Below, piece after piece: positions 18,208 to 27,786 of a DNA stretch of 64,000 nucleotides. The notes below the pieces were generated by a model, which saw nothing but the letters and a program-made list of their open reading frames with translations, was not told where the DNA came from and searched no databases. The stretch is from Aeromicrobium panaciterrae (GTDB lineage: Bacteria > Actinomycetota > Actinomycetes > Propionibacteriales > Nocardioidaceae), in contig NZ_JAVDWH010000001.1 in NCBI RefSeq assembly GCF_031457275.1, positions 1,364,001 through 1,428,000 of the forward strand, read 5' to 3'. Made by a program: the position numbers and the translations under genes. The number at the start of each line of letters is the position of its first letter. The first letter of the stretch is position 1.

Positions 18208-20043
18208 ATGAGTACTTCAGTTGCCACCCCCGAACAGCTTGAGATCGTCAAGAACCGCGCAAAGAGCGTCAGCGCGATGTTCTACAACCGCGTCAAGGAA
18301 TCGGGCGGCCACGAGGCATACCGCTACCCGGACGAGAACGAAAAGTGGCACTCGCTGACCTGGGCTGAGACCGGCGTGCGAGTGACGCATCTTGCTGCTG
18401 GCCTGGTGTCACTTGGTATCGAAGCCGAGCAGCGTGTCGCGATTGCGTCCGGCACCCGCCTCGAATGGATCCTCGCTGACCTCGCGGTCAACGCCGCAGG
18501 CGCCGCAACCACCACGGTCTACCCGAGCACCATGTCGGACGACGTCGCATACATCCTGGCCGACTCGGACAGCCGCATCGTGTTCGCCGAGGACGACGAT
18601 CAGGTCGCCAAGCTCCGCGAGAAGCACTCCGAACTGCCGTCGATCACCAAGGTCGTCGTATTCGAAGGCACCACTGACGGTGACTGGGTCATCGGTCTCG
18701 ATGACCTCGAGAAGCTCGGCGAGGCCTACCTGAACGAGCACCCGAAGGTCATCGAAGAGCGCGTCGCCGCGACGACAGGCGACTCACTCGCCACCCTGAT
18801 TTACACCTCCGGCACCACGGGCCGCCCCAAGGGCGTACGCCTCAGCCATGACGGCTGGACGTACGAAGGCTCCGTCATGGTTGCCGGCGACTTCCTGAGC
18901 ATCGACGATCTGCAGTTCCTGTGGCTGCCGATGGCTCACTCGTTCGGCAAGGTGCTGCTGACGACCCAGCTGGCCGTGGGCTTCGCCACCGCGATCGATG
19001 GCCGCGTGCCCAAGATCGTCGACAACCTGGCGATCATCAAGCCGACGTTCATGGGTGCGGCTCCTCGCATCTTCGAAAAGGCCTACGGCCGAATCGTCGG
19101 TATGACCGAAGCCGAGGGTGGCGCCAAGCTCAAGATCTTCCGTTGGGCCGAGAAGGTCGGGCTCGAGCACTCGCGCGCTGTGCGCTCGGGCAAGTCGATC
19201 TCGCCGATCCTCAAGCTTCAGCACGGTATTGCCGACAAGCTGGTGTTCTCCAAGGTGCGCGAGCGCTTTGGTGGTCGGGTCCGCTTCTTCATCTCCGGCG
19301 CTGCAGCGCTGTCGCCCGATATCGCCGAGTGGTTCCACGCGGCGGGCGTGCTGATTCTCGAGGGCTACGGCCTCACCGAGACGTCGGCTGGCGCCTTCGT
19401 CAACCAGCCCGACAACTTCAAGCTCGGCTCGGTCGGTACGCCGTTCCCCGGCAGCGAAGCCAAGATCGCGGCTGATGGTGAAGTCCTGATCAAGGGCCCG
19501 CACATCATGCGCGGCTACCACAACCTCGAGGGCGAGAGCGCCTCGTCGCTGGAGGATGGCTGGCTGCACACCGGTGACGAGGGTCGCATCGATGAGGACG
19601 GCTTCCTCTACATCACCGGCCGCAAGAAGGAACTCTTCAAGACGTCGGGCGGCAAGTACGTCGCGCCGCCGCACATCGAGGGCATGTTCAAGGGCATCAG
19701 CTCGTTGACCAGCCAGATCCTCGTACACGGCAACGAGCGCAACTTCTGCTCAGCGCTGATCACCCTCGATCCCGACGGTGTCGCCGAGTGGGCTGCCAAC
19801 AACGGCATGGCGGGCAAGTCATACGCGGAGGTCGTCAGCTCCAAGGAAATCCACGATCTCATCGAAGGCCAGATCGAGGAGCTCAACTCCAAGGTCAACC
19901 GCTGGGAGACGATCAAGAAGTTCGCGATCCTCGACCACGATCTCTCGATCGAGAACGGCGAGATCACACCGAGCATGAAGGTCAAGCGCAATGTCGTCGA
20001 AGCCAACAACAAGGCAATCCTCGACGGCTTCTACGCTAAGTAG
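18208..20043 (+). CDS. long-chain fatty-acid--CoA ligase (FadD15-like AMP-binding protein)
   Basis: The 611-residue enzyme activates fatty acids through an acyl-AMP intermediate. The AMP-binding P-loop is 'LIYTSGTTGRPKGVRLSH', followed by 'GYGLTETSAGAF' (A5), 'GWLHTGDEGRIDEDGFLYITGRKKELFKTSGGK' region (A7-A8, cited only in part here) and a C-terminal domain with lysine-containing 'NGEITPSMKVKRNVV' (A10). Its N-terminal architecture matches the FadD15/long-chain acyl-CoA synthetase subgroup of actinobacteria. RBS GAAGGA lies 8 bases before ATG 18208. Only the stop codon separates it from hemW, and a strong hairpin sits in the first codons of hemW. Confidence 0.93.
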   Translation: MSTSVATPEQLEIVKNRAKSVSAMFYNRVKESGGHEAYRYPDENEKWHSLTWAETGVRVTHLAAGLVSLGIEAEQRVAIASGTRLEWILADLAVNAAGAATTTVYPSTMSDDVAYILADSDSRIVFAEDDDQVAKLREKHSELPSITKVVVFEGTTDGDWVIGLDDLEKLGEAYLNEHPKVIEERVAATTGDSLATLIYTSGTTGRPKGVRLSHDGWTYEGSVMVAGDFLSIDDLQFLWLPMAHSFGKVLLTTQLAVGFATAIDGRVPKIVDNLAIIKPTFMGAAPRIFEKAYGRIVGMTEAEGGAKLKIFRWAEKVGLEHSRAVRSGKSISPILKLQHGIADKLVFSKVRERFGGRVRFFISGAAALSPDIAEWFHAAGVLILEGYGLTETSAGAFVNQPDNFKLGSVGTPFPGSEAKIAADGEVLIKGPHIMRGYHNLEGESASSLEDGWLHTGDEGRIDEDGFLYITGRKKELFKTSGGKYVAPPHIEGMFKGISSLTSQILVHGNERNFCSALITLDPDGVAEWAANNGMAGKSYAEVVSSKEIHDLIEGQIEELNSKVNRWETIKKFAILDHDLSIENGEITPSMKVKRNVVEANNKAILDGFYAK

Positions 20044-21201
20044 ATGACCACGACAGGGCCGCTCACCTCCCGAGGTGAGCGGCCCTTCGGCGTCTATGTC
20101 CATGTGCCGTTCTGCTCGGTGCGCTGCGGCTACTGCGACTTCAACACCTATACGGCAGACGAGCTCGGTGAAGGCGCGACGCGAGCGTCGTACGCGGACA
20201 CCGCAATCAGCGAGATCGAGCTCGCGGCACGCACGTACAGCCAAGAGATCGAGACGGTCTTCTTCGGCGGCGGCACTCCTACCCAACTGCCGTCGGCTGA
20301 TCTCGTACGTCTCCTTGACGCCCTGCGTGACAACTTCGGGTTGGCCGCTGATGTCGAGGTCACCACAGAGGCCAACCCCGACAGCGTGACGCCGGAGTCG
20401 CTCGCGATCCTGCGCGAAGGCGGCTTCAACCGGATCTCATTCGGCGTGCAGTCCGCGGTGCCTCACGTGCTGGCGACCTTGGATCGCACCCACAACCCCG
20501 ACAACGTGCCACAGGCCGTGAAGTGGGCGCGGGAGGCCGGCTTCGACCAGCTCAGCGTCGACCTGATCTACGGCACGCCGGGGGAGTCGATGGCCGATTG
20601 GCGCACCAGCGTCGAGCAGGCGATCGCGCTGGAGCCGAACCACGTCAGTGCGTACGCGCTGATTGTCGAGCAGGGCACCGCCTTCGCCCGCAAGGTCAAT
20701 CGCCACGAGGTCGTCATGCCCGACGACGATGAGACCGCCGACAAGTACCTCCTGGCCGACGAACTGTTCTCGGCCGCGGGGCTCGGTTGGTATGAGCTCT
20801 CCAACTGGGCACGCGACGAAGCAGCGCAGTGTCGCCACAACGTTCTGTACTGGCACAGCGACAACTGGCTCGGCATCGGACCCGGCGCGCACTCACACGT
20901 CAACGGAGAGCGCTGGTGGAACGTCAAGCACCCCGCTGCGTACGCGCAGCGGCTCGCGGCTGGTGAAGCGCCTCGCCACGACGGCGAGACGATCGATGCG
21001 GACACGGCGAGGGTTGAGCGGATCATGCTCGAGACCCGCCTCCGCTCAGGCCTTGGGCTGGACGCACTCAGCACAGGCGCGACGGCGGCCGTACCGGGCC
21101 TGGTGTCCCGTGGGCTCGCCGATGTCGCAGACGAGCGTCTGGTGCTGACGCTCCCGGGACGGCTGCTCGCCGACGCGGTCGTGCGCGAACTCGTCGACTA
21201 G
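20044..21201 (+). CDS. hemW: radical SAM heme chaperone HemW
   Basis: The 385-residue protein carries the radical SAM Cys-x3-Cys-x2-Cys motif as 'FCSVRCGYCDFN' near residue 22, then 'VFFGGGTPTQL', 'TTEANPDSVT', 'RISFGVQSAVPHVLATLDR' and 'DLIYGTPGES'. The HemW C-terminal domain includes 'YELSNWARDEAAQCRHNVLYW' in part. HemW inserts heme into respiratory proteins and is often misnamed oxygen-independent coproporphyrinogen oxidase. ATG 20044 follows the fadD stop directly; no better in-frame start exists before the conserved 'RPFGVYVHVPFC'. The stop overlaps the stop of the convergent DUF3097 gene (CTAG at 21198-21201). Confidence 0.92.
   Translation: MTTTGPLTSRGERPFGVYVHVPFCSVRCGYCDFNTYTADELGEGATRASYADTAISEIELAARTYSQEIETVFFGGGTPTQLPSADLVRLLDALRDNFGLAADVEVTTEANPDSVTPESLAILREGGFNRISFGVQSAVPHVLATLDRTHNPDNVPQAVKWAREAGFDQLSVDLIYGTPGESMADWRTSVEQAIALEPNHVSAYALIVEQGTAFARKVNRHEVVMPDDDETADKYLLADELFSAAGLGWYELSNWARDEAAQCRHNVLYWHSDNWLGIGPGAHSHVNGERWWNVKHPAAYAQRLAAGEAPRHDGETIDADTARVERIMLETRLRSGLGLDALSTGATAAVPGLVSRGLADVADERLVLTLPGRLLADAVVRELVD
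20056..20085 (+). terminator. 14-bp perfect hairpin inside hemW start region
   Basis: The left arm 20056-20069 (GGGCCGCTCACCTC) is perfectly complementary to 20072-20085 with two bases between, so the RNA can form a 12-14 bp stem. No T tract follows (TTCGGCG). It may terminate or stabilise fadD mRNA or attenuate hemW; it encodes residues 5-14 of HemW. Confidence 0.55.
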
Positions 21202-22031
21202 GGAACGGTGACGAAGTCGATGAGTTCTTCTACCCGACCAAGGAACGACGGCTCGAGGTCGGCGTACGAGTCCACCCGACTCAGCAAGTGCTTCCACGCA
21301 CGAGCGATGTCCGCCTGATCCGTGTGCGGCCAGCCAAGTGCTTCGCAGATGCCGTGCTTCCAGTCAGTGCCGCGCGGGATGACGGGCCAGGCCTCCAGAC
21401 CGAGTCGATCAGGTTTGATCGACTGCCAGACGTCGACATACGGGTGGCCGACAACCAGCACGTGCTCGCGGCCGGACACCTGCTCGGCGAGGCGGGTCTC
21501 CTTGGAGCCCGGTACGAGGTGATCGACCAGTACGCCGAGGCGTCGCCCGGCTCCGGGATCGAATTCGTCGACGACGCCGACGAGATCATCGATGCCGCCG
21601 AGGTACTCAACTGCCACGCCTTCGACGCGCAGATCAGCTCCCCAGACCTTCTCGACCAGCTCGGCATCATGTCGACCCTCGACGTAGATGCGGCTCGGCA
21701 GAGCGACGCGCGCCCGGGTGTCTTCGACCGTGCGGGAGCCTGAGGCCGTACGCGCGCTCGTCTTGGGTGCTCTCGCGGCTTGCGGGCGCAGAACGACAGG
21801 TGCCCCATCGAGCAGGAAGCCCGGGCCGAACGGGAACGAGCGCCGAGTGTTGCGGCGATCTTCGAGCACCATCATGCCGAGATCCTTCTCGACCACCATG
21901 ATCTCGCCGACGAATCCGGTCGTCGCATCTTCGACGACCATGCCGCGTTCGGCCACCACTTCCACTGAGCGCCCACGCGGTGGCTTGCGCCAGTCGCCTG
22001 AGAGCACGTCAGTGCCATATCTGTCAGCCAT
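21198..22031 (-). CDS. DUF3097 family protein
   Basis: From ATG 22031 the protein has 277 residues and begins 'ADRYGTDVLSGDWRKP', as actinobacterial DUF3097 proteins do. Other family features are 'VVLRPQ', a 'RIYVEGRHDAELVEKVWGADLR' segment with the TOPRIM-like strand-Glu-Gly pattern ('YVEGRHDAEL'), 'HLVPGSKE' and 'HVLVVGHPYVDVWQ'. The TOPRIM-like resemblance suggests a nucleic-acid or nucleotide role, but no function is established. The start overlaps the upstream minus-strand gene by 8 bases, so both should be co-transcribed away from hrcA. The stop overlaps that of hemW. Confidence 0.85.
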   Translation of the reverse strand: MADRYGTDVLSGDWRKPPRGRSVEVVAERGMVVEDATTGFVGEIMVVEKDLGMMVLEDRRNTRRSFPFGPGFLLDGAPVVLRPQAARAPKTSARTASGSRTVEDTRARVALPSRIYVEGRHDAELVEKVWGADLRVEGVAVEYLGGIDDLVGVVDEFDPGAGRRLGVLVDHLVPGSKETRLAEQVSGREHVLVVGHPYVDVWQSIKPDRLGLEAWPVIPRGTDWKHGICEALGWPHTDQADIARAWKHLLSRVDSYADLEPSFLGRVEELIDFVTVP

Positions 22032-22440
22032 GCAGAACCCCGAGAAGTTGTTGATGAAATGCCTCGAGCTCATCCCGGGTGACCGGACCTGAGCTCGAGA
22101 GGATCTTGGTGGAGAGAGTAGTGAGTCCGAGGGTCAGGTCGACTGCCTCAGCCCACGTCGGCGTGGCGCCAGCAGGGCTGGCGGCATACAGATCGCCGAT
22201 CACGACGACATTGCGGTCCGGTAGGACGAGGACAAGCTCACCACCGGATGGGCCGTGTCCGAGATGGACCACCTCGACGTATTGCTCACCGAGGTCGCCT
22301 GCCCACGCTGACACGAGGGTGCCGCCGAGGGACTCGTGGACGATCTCGGTGCCGTCGTCGATCGTGATGCGCCGCGGCGAATAGGTCAGCGTGCGCTCAG
22401 TGCCGCCGACCTCGTACGGAGATTCGGCATTGTCACTCAC
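22024..22440 (-). CDS. small metallo-hydrolase-like protein next to hrcA
   Basis: The 138-residue product starts at GTG 22440. It resembles part of an MBL-fold protein: 'YVEVVHLGHGPSGGELVLVL' followed by 'DRNVVVIGDLYA' mimics the strand pattern after the HxHxDH motif. The HxHxDH motif itself is absent, so most metal ligands are missing and hydrolase activity is doubtful. It is translationally linked to the DUF3097 gene and is divergent from hrcA, with the CIRCE element in the shared intergenic region, so heat-shock control is possible in both directions. Confidence 0.65.
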   Translation of the reverse strand: MSDNAESPYEVGGTERTLTYSPRRITIDDGTEIVHESLGGTLVSAWAGDLGEQYVEVVHLGHGPSGGELVLVLPDRNVVVIGDLYAASPAGATPTWAEAVDLTLGLTTLSTKILSSSGPVTRDELEAFHQQLLGVLHG

Positions 22441-22445
22441 ATCGC

Positions 22446-22476
22446 TAGACTGGCACTTGCCCTGGGGGAGTGCCAA
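22446..22476 (+). promoter_or_regulatory. CIRCE operator and promoter of hrcA-dnaJ
   Basis: CTGGCACTT (22450-22458), a 9-base spacer and GAGTGCCAA (22468-22476) match the CIRCE inverted repeat (7 of 9 arm positions pair). TAGACT at 22446-22451 is a likely -10 box, so the operator covers the expected transcription start. HrcA, encoded just downstream, binds CIRCE, giving autoregulation. Confidence 0.9.
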
Positions 22477-22499
22477 CGCGACGCGCGGAACGGAGAAGT

Positions 22500-23516
22500 A
22501 TGTCTGACGATCGACGTCTTGACGTTCTCCGCGCAATCGTCGAGGACTATGTCTCCACGCAGGAACCGGTGGGATCACGCGCTCTCGTAGAGCGTCACCA
22601 CTTGGGTGTCTCGCCTGCAACGATCCGCAATGACATGGTCGCGCTCGAGGACGAGGGCTACATCACCCAGCCCCACACCAGCGCCGGTCGCATCCCGACC
22701 GACAAGGGCTACCGGATGTTCGTCGACCGATTGGCCACGGTCAAGGCGCTTTCGCAGGCGGAACGCCGGGCGATTGAGACGTTCCTGACCGGTGCGGTCG
22801 ATGTCGACGATGTGGTGCAGCGCAGCGTACGAGTGCTGGCGCAGCTCACCAACCAGGTCGCCATCGTTCAATACCCCTCCCTGACCCGTTCGACCGTGCG
22901 TCACATCGAAGTCGTGGCGCTCGAGGGCTCGCGCGTCCTGCTGGTCGTCATCACCAGCAGCGGACGCGTCGAGCAGCGGATCATCGAGCTCGTTGAGACA
23001 CCGACTGAGCAGCTGTTGTCGGATCTGCGTTCGCGAATTTCACACGCTTCACTCGGTCAGCGACTCCCCGAAGCATCGCTGCGACTGGCGGACATGATCG
23101 AGACCTTCGACCCCAATGATCGCCCGATCGTTTCGTCGATCGTCACGACGTTGTCCCAGACCTTCACCAACGAGCGCTCGGACGAGCGCATCGCCGTCGG
23201 AGGAACCGCCAACCTCGCTCGTTTCGGCAGTGACTTCGATTCGGCGATCAAGCCGGTGCTCGAGGCCATCGAGGAGCAGGTCGTACTCCTCAAGCTGCTC
23301 GGCGAAGCCACCTCGGGCTTGACCGTACGCATCGGTGCTGAGACCGGCAACGACAACCTGCTCGGTACGGCTGTCATCTCAACCTCGTACGGCGCCGATG
23401 AGCAAGCACTAGCAACGCTCGGCACCGTCGGACCAACCCGTATGGACTACCCCGCAACCATGGCCGCTGTGAGCGCCGTTGCCCGCTATGTCGGGCGATC
23501 GCTGGCGGACACCTAA
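22500..23516 (+). CDS. hrcA: heat-inducible transcription repressor HrcA
   Basis: From ATG 22500 (RBS GGAGAAG) the protein has 338 residues. The N-terminal winged helix contains '[20 protein letters not shown]' and '[19 protein letters not shown]' followed by the wing '[19 protein letters not shown]'. The central GAF-like and insertion domains are present, ending with '[21 protein letters not shown]', typical of HrcA. It represses class I heat-shock genes by binding CIRCE, assisted by GroEL in other bacteria. The CIRCE site lies in its own promoter. dnaJ follows after 21 bases. Confidence 0.97.
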   Translation: MSDDRRLDVLRAIVEDYVSTQEPVGSRALVERHHLGVSPATIRNDMVALEDEGYITQPHTSAGRIPTDKGYRMFVDRLATVKALSQAERRAIETFLTGAVDVDDVVQRSVRVLAQLTNQVAIVQYPSLTRSTVRHIEVVALEGSRVLLVVITSSGRVEQRIIELVETPTEQLLSDLRSRISHASLGQRLPEASLRLADMIETFDPNDRPIVSSIVTTLSQTFTNERSDERIAVGGTANLARFGSDFDSAIKPVLEAIEEQVVLLKLLGEATSGLTVRIGAETGNDNLLGTAVISTSYGADEQALATLGTVGPTRMDYPATMAAVSAVARYVGRSLADT

Positions 23517-23537
23517 ACCTCAACAAGAACTGGACCA

Positions 23538-24683
23538 ATGGCACAGGATTACTACGCAACACTCGGCGTCGGACGCGACGCGAGCGCGGAAGAGCTCAAG
23601 AAGGCCTACCGCAAGCTCGCGCGTCAGCTGCACCCTGACGTCAACGATGCGCCTGACGCCTCCGAGCGTTTCAAGGACATCACCATCGCGTACGAGGTGC
23701 TCTCGGATCCTCAAAAGCGCGCGACATTTGATCGCGGTGGCGACCCGCTGCGCGGTTCCGGTGGATCGGGCTTCGGGCAGGGCTTCTCGTTCGACGACAT
23801 CATGGATGCGTTCTTCGGCCAGAACACCGGTCGCGGACCCCGTCCCCGCACCCAGCGCGGCCAGGATGCGCTGCTTCGCCTGACGATCGATCTGGCCGAA
23901 GCCGCCTTCGGCGTCAGCCAGGAGATCAAGGTCGACACGGCTGTCACCTGCACGACCTGCAGCGGCAGTGGCGCAGCGGCAGGTTCGGAGCCCGTCACCT
24001 GCCGTACGTGCCACGGCCACGGCGACGTCCAGCACGTTCAGCGCTCGCTGCTCGGTGACATCCGTACGTCGCGCCCGTGCCCCGCGTGCCACGGCTACGG
24101 CACCGTGATCCCCGAGCCGTGCGCCGAGTGCGCTGGCGAAGGCCGCGTACGTTCGCGTCGCTCGATCTCGGTCACGATCCCGGCCGGCGTCGATCACGGA
24201 ACTCGTATCCAGCTCTCCGGTGAGGGCGAGGTCGGACCCGGCGGCGGACCTGCCGGCGATCTCTACCTGGAGATCAACGTGCGACGTCACCCAATGTTCA
24301 GCCGCAAGGGTGATCAGCTCTTCTGCCAGGTCACTCTGCCGATGACTGCCGCCGCACTTGGCGCGCACATCGACCTGCCGACGCTCGAAGCCGACGTACC
24401 CGACACGGATGAAGACACCAAGACCGTGCCCCTCGACGTCGTTGCCGGCACCCAGTCCGGCGACACCATCACGATCAAGGGTTGGGGCGTACCTCGTCTG
24501 CGCGGATCAGGACGCGGCGACCTCAACGTGCAGGTCATCGTCGAAACCCCCGCACGTATGGACGAGGAACAGCGTGCGCTGCTCGCTCAGCTCGCCAAGC
24601 TCCGTGACGAGGAGCGACCCGAAGCGCTGATGGGCGTCAACCACAAGGGCGTCTTCGGCAAGATCAAGGATGCGTTCAAATGA
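23538..24683 (+). CDS. dnaJ: chaperone protein DnaJ (DnaJ2, HrcA-linked)
   Basis: The 381-residue type I J protein has an N-terminal J domain with the HPD tripeptide ('[13 protein letters not shown]'), a Gly/Phe region ('[13 protein letters not shown]'), and four CxxCxGxG zinc repeats ('CTTCSGSG', 'CRTCHGHG', 'CPACHGYG', 'CAECAGEG'). The C-terminal peptide-binding domains end '[16 protein letters not shown]'. It stimulates DnaK ATPase. Being the hrcA-linked copy, it corresponds to DnaJ2 of actinobacteria; dnaK is not in the window. ATGA overlap joins it to the HIT gene, at the place where rsmE often sits. Confidence 0.96.
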   Translation: MAQDYYATLGVGRDASAEELKKAYRKLARQLHPDVNDAPDASERFKDITIAYEVLSDPQKRATFDRGGDPLRGSGGSGFGQGFSFDDIMDAFFGQNTGRGPRPRTQRGQDALLRLTIDLAEAAFGVSQEIKVDTAVTCTTCSGSGAAAGSEPVTCRTCHGHGDVQHVQRSLLGDIRTSRPCPACHGYGTVIPEPCAECAGEGRVRSRRSISVTIPAGVDHGTRIQLSGEGEVGPGGGPAGDLYLEINVRRHPMFSRKGDQLFCQVTLPMTAAALGAHIDLPTLEADVPDTDEDTKTVPLDVVAGTQSGDTITIKGWGVPRLRGSGRGDLNVQVIVETPARMDEEQRALLAQLAKLRDEERPEALMGVNHKGVFGKIKDAFK

Positions 24684-25030
24684 GCCAGCCCGATCCAGAC
24701 TGCCTGTTCTGCAAGATCGTCGCGGGTGACATTCCGGCCGAGGTCGTCAGCGAGACCGAGCACACTTTCGCGTTCAAGGACATCAACCCCGAGGCGCCGA
24801 CTCACGTCCTCGTCATCCCGCGCCGGCACGAGCCCGATATCGGCAGCCTCGCGGCCGCTGACCCCGACGCGGCGATTGCCCTGCTCAACGAAGCCAAGTC
24901 GATTGCCGATCAAGCAGGCAACGGGTCATACCGCTTGGTGTTCAACACCGGTGCCGACGCCAATCAGACGGTGTTCCACTGCCATGGCCATGTGCTGGCG
25001 GGCCGCTCAATGAGTTGGCCTCCGGGCTGA
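24680..25030 (+). CDS. histidine triad (HIT) nucleotide-binding protein
   Basis: The 116-residue protein shows the HINT branch pattern: '[17 protein letters not shown]' with the N-terminal Cys pair, '[19 protein letters not shown]', '[17 protein letters not shown]' and the active-site triad 'HCHGHVLAG' (His-x-His-x-His). HINT proteins hydrolyse nucleoside phosphoramidates. ATG 24680 overlaps the dnaJ stop. The tail after the triad is only nine residues long, normal for the family. Confidence 0.94.
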   Translation: MSQPDPDCLFCKIVAGDIPAEVVSETEHTFAFKDINPEAPTHVLVIPRRHEPDIGSLAAADPDAAIALLNEAKSIADQAGNGSYRLVFNTGADANQTVFHCHGHVLAGRSMSWPPG

Positions 25031-25053
25031 GCCTGCCCGTACGATGGATACAG

Positions 25054-26052
25054 ATGACTGAAGACACTGCACCGGCACATACGTTCACGATTCCGTCGAG
25101 CGTTCCGGCGGTTTCCCTGCTCGGGCCTGCCGACGAATTTCTCCGCCTCATTGAAGATTCCTTCGAGGCGCGCATTCACGTGCGCGGAAACACCATTACG
25201 GTCACCGGATCGCCTGCTGAAGCGGCCATGGTTGAGCGCCTGCTCGATGAGCTCGTGACGATCGTGCGTACTGGACAGCACCTGACTCCCGAGACGGTCG
25301 AGCGCAGCATCACGATGCTGCAGACCGAGACCGAGGAGAAGCCCGCCGAGGTCCTCAGCCTCAACATTCTGTCCAACCGTGGCCGGACGATCCGCCCCAA
25401 GACGGTCAACCAGAAGAAGTACGTCGACGCGATCGACAAGCACACGATCGTCTTCGGCATCGGCCCTGCCGGTACGGGCAAGACCTACCTCGCGATGGCC
25501 AAGGCCGTCCAGGCGCTGCAGGCCAAGGAAGTCACCCGCATCATCCTGACTCGTCCTGCCGTCGAGGCTGGCGAGCACCTCGGCTTCCTGCCCGGCACGC
25601 TCGGCGAGAAGATCGACCCTTATCTCCGCCCGCTGTATGACGCGTTGCACGACATGATCGACCCCGAGACGATCCCCAAGCTCCTGGCTTCAGGCGTCAT
25701 CGAGGTCGCGCCGCTGGCCTACATGCGCGGCCGCACGCTCAACGACGCGTTCATCATTCTCGACGAGGCACAGAACACGACGCAGGAGCAGATGAAGATG
25801 TTCCTGACTCGCTTGGGATTCGGCTCGCGGATGGTCGTGACGGGTGACGTCACGCAGGTCGACTTGCCGACCGCGTCGAAGAGCGGACTCCGGGTAGTCC
25901 AGGACGTGCTCGAGGACGTACGCGACATCCACTTCTCGATGCTCACGGCATCTGACGTCGTACGCCACAAGCTCGTGGGCCGCATCGTCGCTGCATATGG
26001 CGAATACGAAGCGGATGGGCAGGCAACGCATGAACGTCGACGTTCTCAATGA
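25054..26052 (+). CDS. PhoH family ATPase
   Basis: The 332-residue protein from ATG 25054 has a KH-like N-terminal region ('RLIEDSFEARIHVRGNTITVTG') and a PhoH ATPase domain with Walker A 'GIGPAGTGKTYLAMAKAVQAL', 'LTRPAVEAGEHLGFLPGTLGEKI' in part, Walker B-like 'AFIILDEAQNTT' and 'MVVTGDVTQVDLP'. TACGAT at 25040-25045 is a possible -10 box 8 bases upstream, favouring this start over 25015. PhoH proteins are linked to RNA metabolism; YbeY, a 16S rRNA maturation endoribonuclease, overlaps it by 23 bases. Confidence 0.93.
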   Translation: MTEDTAPAHTFTIPSSVPAVSLLGPADEFLRLIEDSFEARIHVRGNTITVTGSPAEAAMVERLLDELVTIVRTGQHLTPETVERSITMLQTETEEKPAEVLSLNILSNRGRTIRPKTVNQKKYVDAIDKHTIVFGIGPAGTGKTYLAMAKAVQALQAKEVTRIILTRPAVEAGEHLGFLPGTLGEKIDPYLRPLYDALHDMIDPETIPKLLASGVIEVAPLAYMRGRTLNDAFIILDEAQNTTQEQMKMFLTRLGFGSRMVVTGDVTQVDLPTASKSGLRVVQDVLEDVRDIHFSMLTASDVVRHKLVGRIVAAYGEYEADGQATHERRRSQ

Positions 26053-26506
26053 GTCCGGCGCAGACGTTGATGTCGTCGCGCTGACTCGACTCTGCCGCTT
26101 CGCGATGCGCCGTATGCGCCTGCACCCCGCCACCGAGCTGACGCTCCGCCTGGTCGATCCGGCGACGATCGCCGTGCTCAACAAGCAGTGGATGGGCAAG
26201 GAAGGACCAACCGATGTCCTGTCGTTCCCGATGGACGAGCTGACCCCGGGCCGTGACGGCGAGGAATCCCCTGAGGGCTATCTCGGCGACATCGCGCTGT
26301 GCCCGCAGGTCGCTGAGCAGCAGGCACCTGCTGCCGGTCACACCACGCAGGATGAGGTCAACCTCCTCACCGTGCACGGCATCCTTCACCTGCTCGGCTA
26401 CGACCACGCCGAGCCCGCTGAGCACAAAGAAATGTTCGGCGTCCAGGGTCGACTGCTGCTCGAGTGGCAGCAGGCCGCCGACGGCGTGGACCCCGAGTCG
26501 TCGTGA
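26030..26506 (+). CDS. ybeY: endoribonuclease YbeY (rRNA maturation)
   Basis: The start at ATG 26030 ('MNVDVLNESG') overlaps the end of phoH; upstream in-frame starts lack a better ribosome site. The 158-residue product has the YbeY zinc motif His-x3-His-x5-His as 'VHGILHLLGYDHAEP', preceded by 'VLSFPMDEL' and 'YLGDIALCP'. YbeY is a single-strand endoribonuclease needed for 16S rRNA 3' maturation and ribosome quality control. It is joined to the next gene by TGATG. Confidence 0.96.
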   Translation: MNVDVLNESGADVDVVALTRLCRFAMRRMRLHPATELTLRLVDPATIAVLNKQWMGKEGPTDVLSFPMDELTPGRDGEESPEGYLGDIALCPQVAEQQAPAAGHTTQDEVNLLTVHGILHLLGYDHAEPAEHKEMFGVQGRLLLEWQQAADGVDPESS

Positions 26507-27786
26507 TGCTCCTACCGATAGTTGTCTCAGCGGTCCTGGCCGTCGTGGCCGGATTACTGGTCAGCGTCGACGCCGCACTCTCGGCGTTCTCCAAGGCCCG
26601 CGCCGAGGAGCTCGAGGACGAGGGACGCGCCGGCGCGGCTCGGCTCGCCGAGATCCTCGAAGACCCTGCGCCGTACCTCAACTCCGTATTGCTGCTGCGG
26701 GTGCTCGCCGAGACATCGAGCATTGTGCTCGTCGCGCTCGTGGTCGCCGACGAGCTCGATGGTCTCTGGACCCGGTTCGCCGTAGCCGTAGGCATCATGG
26801 TCGTCGTCAGCTTCGTGCTGATCGGGGTCGGCCCTCGTACGCTCGGCCGCCAGCACGCCGAATCGATCGCCCTCAGGTCGACGGTCCCGGTCGTGGTGCT
26901 GACCCGACTACTGGGCCCGCTGCCCAAGCTGCTGATCCTGCTCGGCAACGCCGTGACGCCCGGCAAGGGTTTCAGCGATGGGCCGTTCGCTTCAGAGGCT
27001 GAGGTTCGAGAACTCGTCGACCTCGCCGCTGCGAGCTCGGTCATCGAGTCCGAAGAGGGCAAAATGATCCAGTCGGTGTTCGAGCTCGGCGACACGATCG
27101 TTCGCGAAGTCATGGTGCCGCGTACGGATCTCGTCTTCGTGGAGCAGAACAAGACGCTTCGTCAGGCGATGTCGCTGGCGCTCCGCAGCGGATTCAGTCG
27201 TATGCCGGTGATTGACGAGAACCTCGACGACATCGTTGGAATGGCCTACCTCAAGGACATCACCAAGCGGGTGTTCGACAACCACGAGGCAGAGACAACC
27301 GAGCGCATCGAGTCGCTCGCCCGACCGGTCCTCTACATCCCGGACACCAAGCCGATCGATGACCTCCTCAAGGAGATGCAGGCGCAGCGCACCCACGTCG
27401 CGATCGTGGTCGACGAGTTTGGTGGAACGTCGGGCATGGTCACGATCGAGGACATCGTCGAAGAGATCGTCGGCGAGATCACCGACGAGTACGACTCTGA
27501 GCCCGAGGAAAACGAAAAGCTCGCCGACGGCTCCTGGCGTCTCAGCTCTCGCTTCGAGGTCGACGACCTTGAAGACCTGTTCGACATACCGATCGAGGAC
27601 GAAGACGTCGACTCCGTGGGCGGTCTCATGGCCAAGCACCTCGGGAAGGTGCCGATCCGAGGCAGCGTTGTCGAGGTCGAGGGCTTACGGTTTGAGGCCG
27701 AAGGTCCCACAGGTCGACGCAATCGCATCGGCCACGTGCTGGTCAGCCGGCTAACGGAAGGAAGTGACGATGGAGCTCAGTCCTGA
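26506..27786 (+). CDS. CNNM/CorC hemolysin-family membrane protein with CBS pair
   Basis: The ATG at 26506 overlaps the ybeY stop. The 426-residue protein has a CNNM (DUF21) domain with about three to four membrane helices ('[20 protein letters not shown]' onward), a CBS pair ('[17 protein letters not shown]', '[20 protein letters not shown]', '[20 protein letters not shown]') and the C-terminal CorC_HlyC FAD-like domain ('[17 protein letters not shown]'). CNNM proteins export or regulate Mg2+. The acidic stretch '[17 protein letters not shown]' follows the second CBS, as is usual. Confidence 0.92.
   Translation: MLLPIVVSAVLAVVAGLLVSVDAALSAFSKARAEELEDEGRAGAARLAEILEDPAPYLNSVLLLRVLAETSSIVLVALVVADELDGLWTRFAVAVGIMVVVSFVLIGVGPRTLGRQHAESIALRSTVPVVVLTRLLGPLPKLLILLGNAVTPGKGFSDGPFASEAEVRELVDLAAASSVIESEEGKMIQSVFELGDTIVREVMVPRTDLVFVEQNKTLRQAMSLALRSGFSRMPVIDENLDDIVGMAYLKDITKRVFDNHEAETTERIESLARPVLYIPDTKPIDDLLKEMQAQRTHVAIVVDEFGGTSGMVTIEDIVEEIVGEITDEYDSEPEENEKLADGSWRLSSRFEVDDLEDLFDIPIEDEDVDSVGGLMAKHLGKVPIRGSVVEVEGLRFEAEGPTGRRNRIGHVLVSRLTEGSDDGAQS

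Noticed and set aside
20044..21201. Oxygen-independent coproporphyrinogen III oxidase (HemN)
   Set aside because: Length, the context and the short N-terminus before the Cys motif fit HemW, the heme chaperone, better.
22450..22476. Two separate TetR-like operators at the hrcA promoter
   Set aside because: The 9-base spacing and GAGTGCCAA arm are those of CIRCE, which fits hrcA directly.
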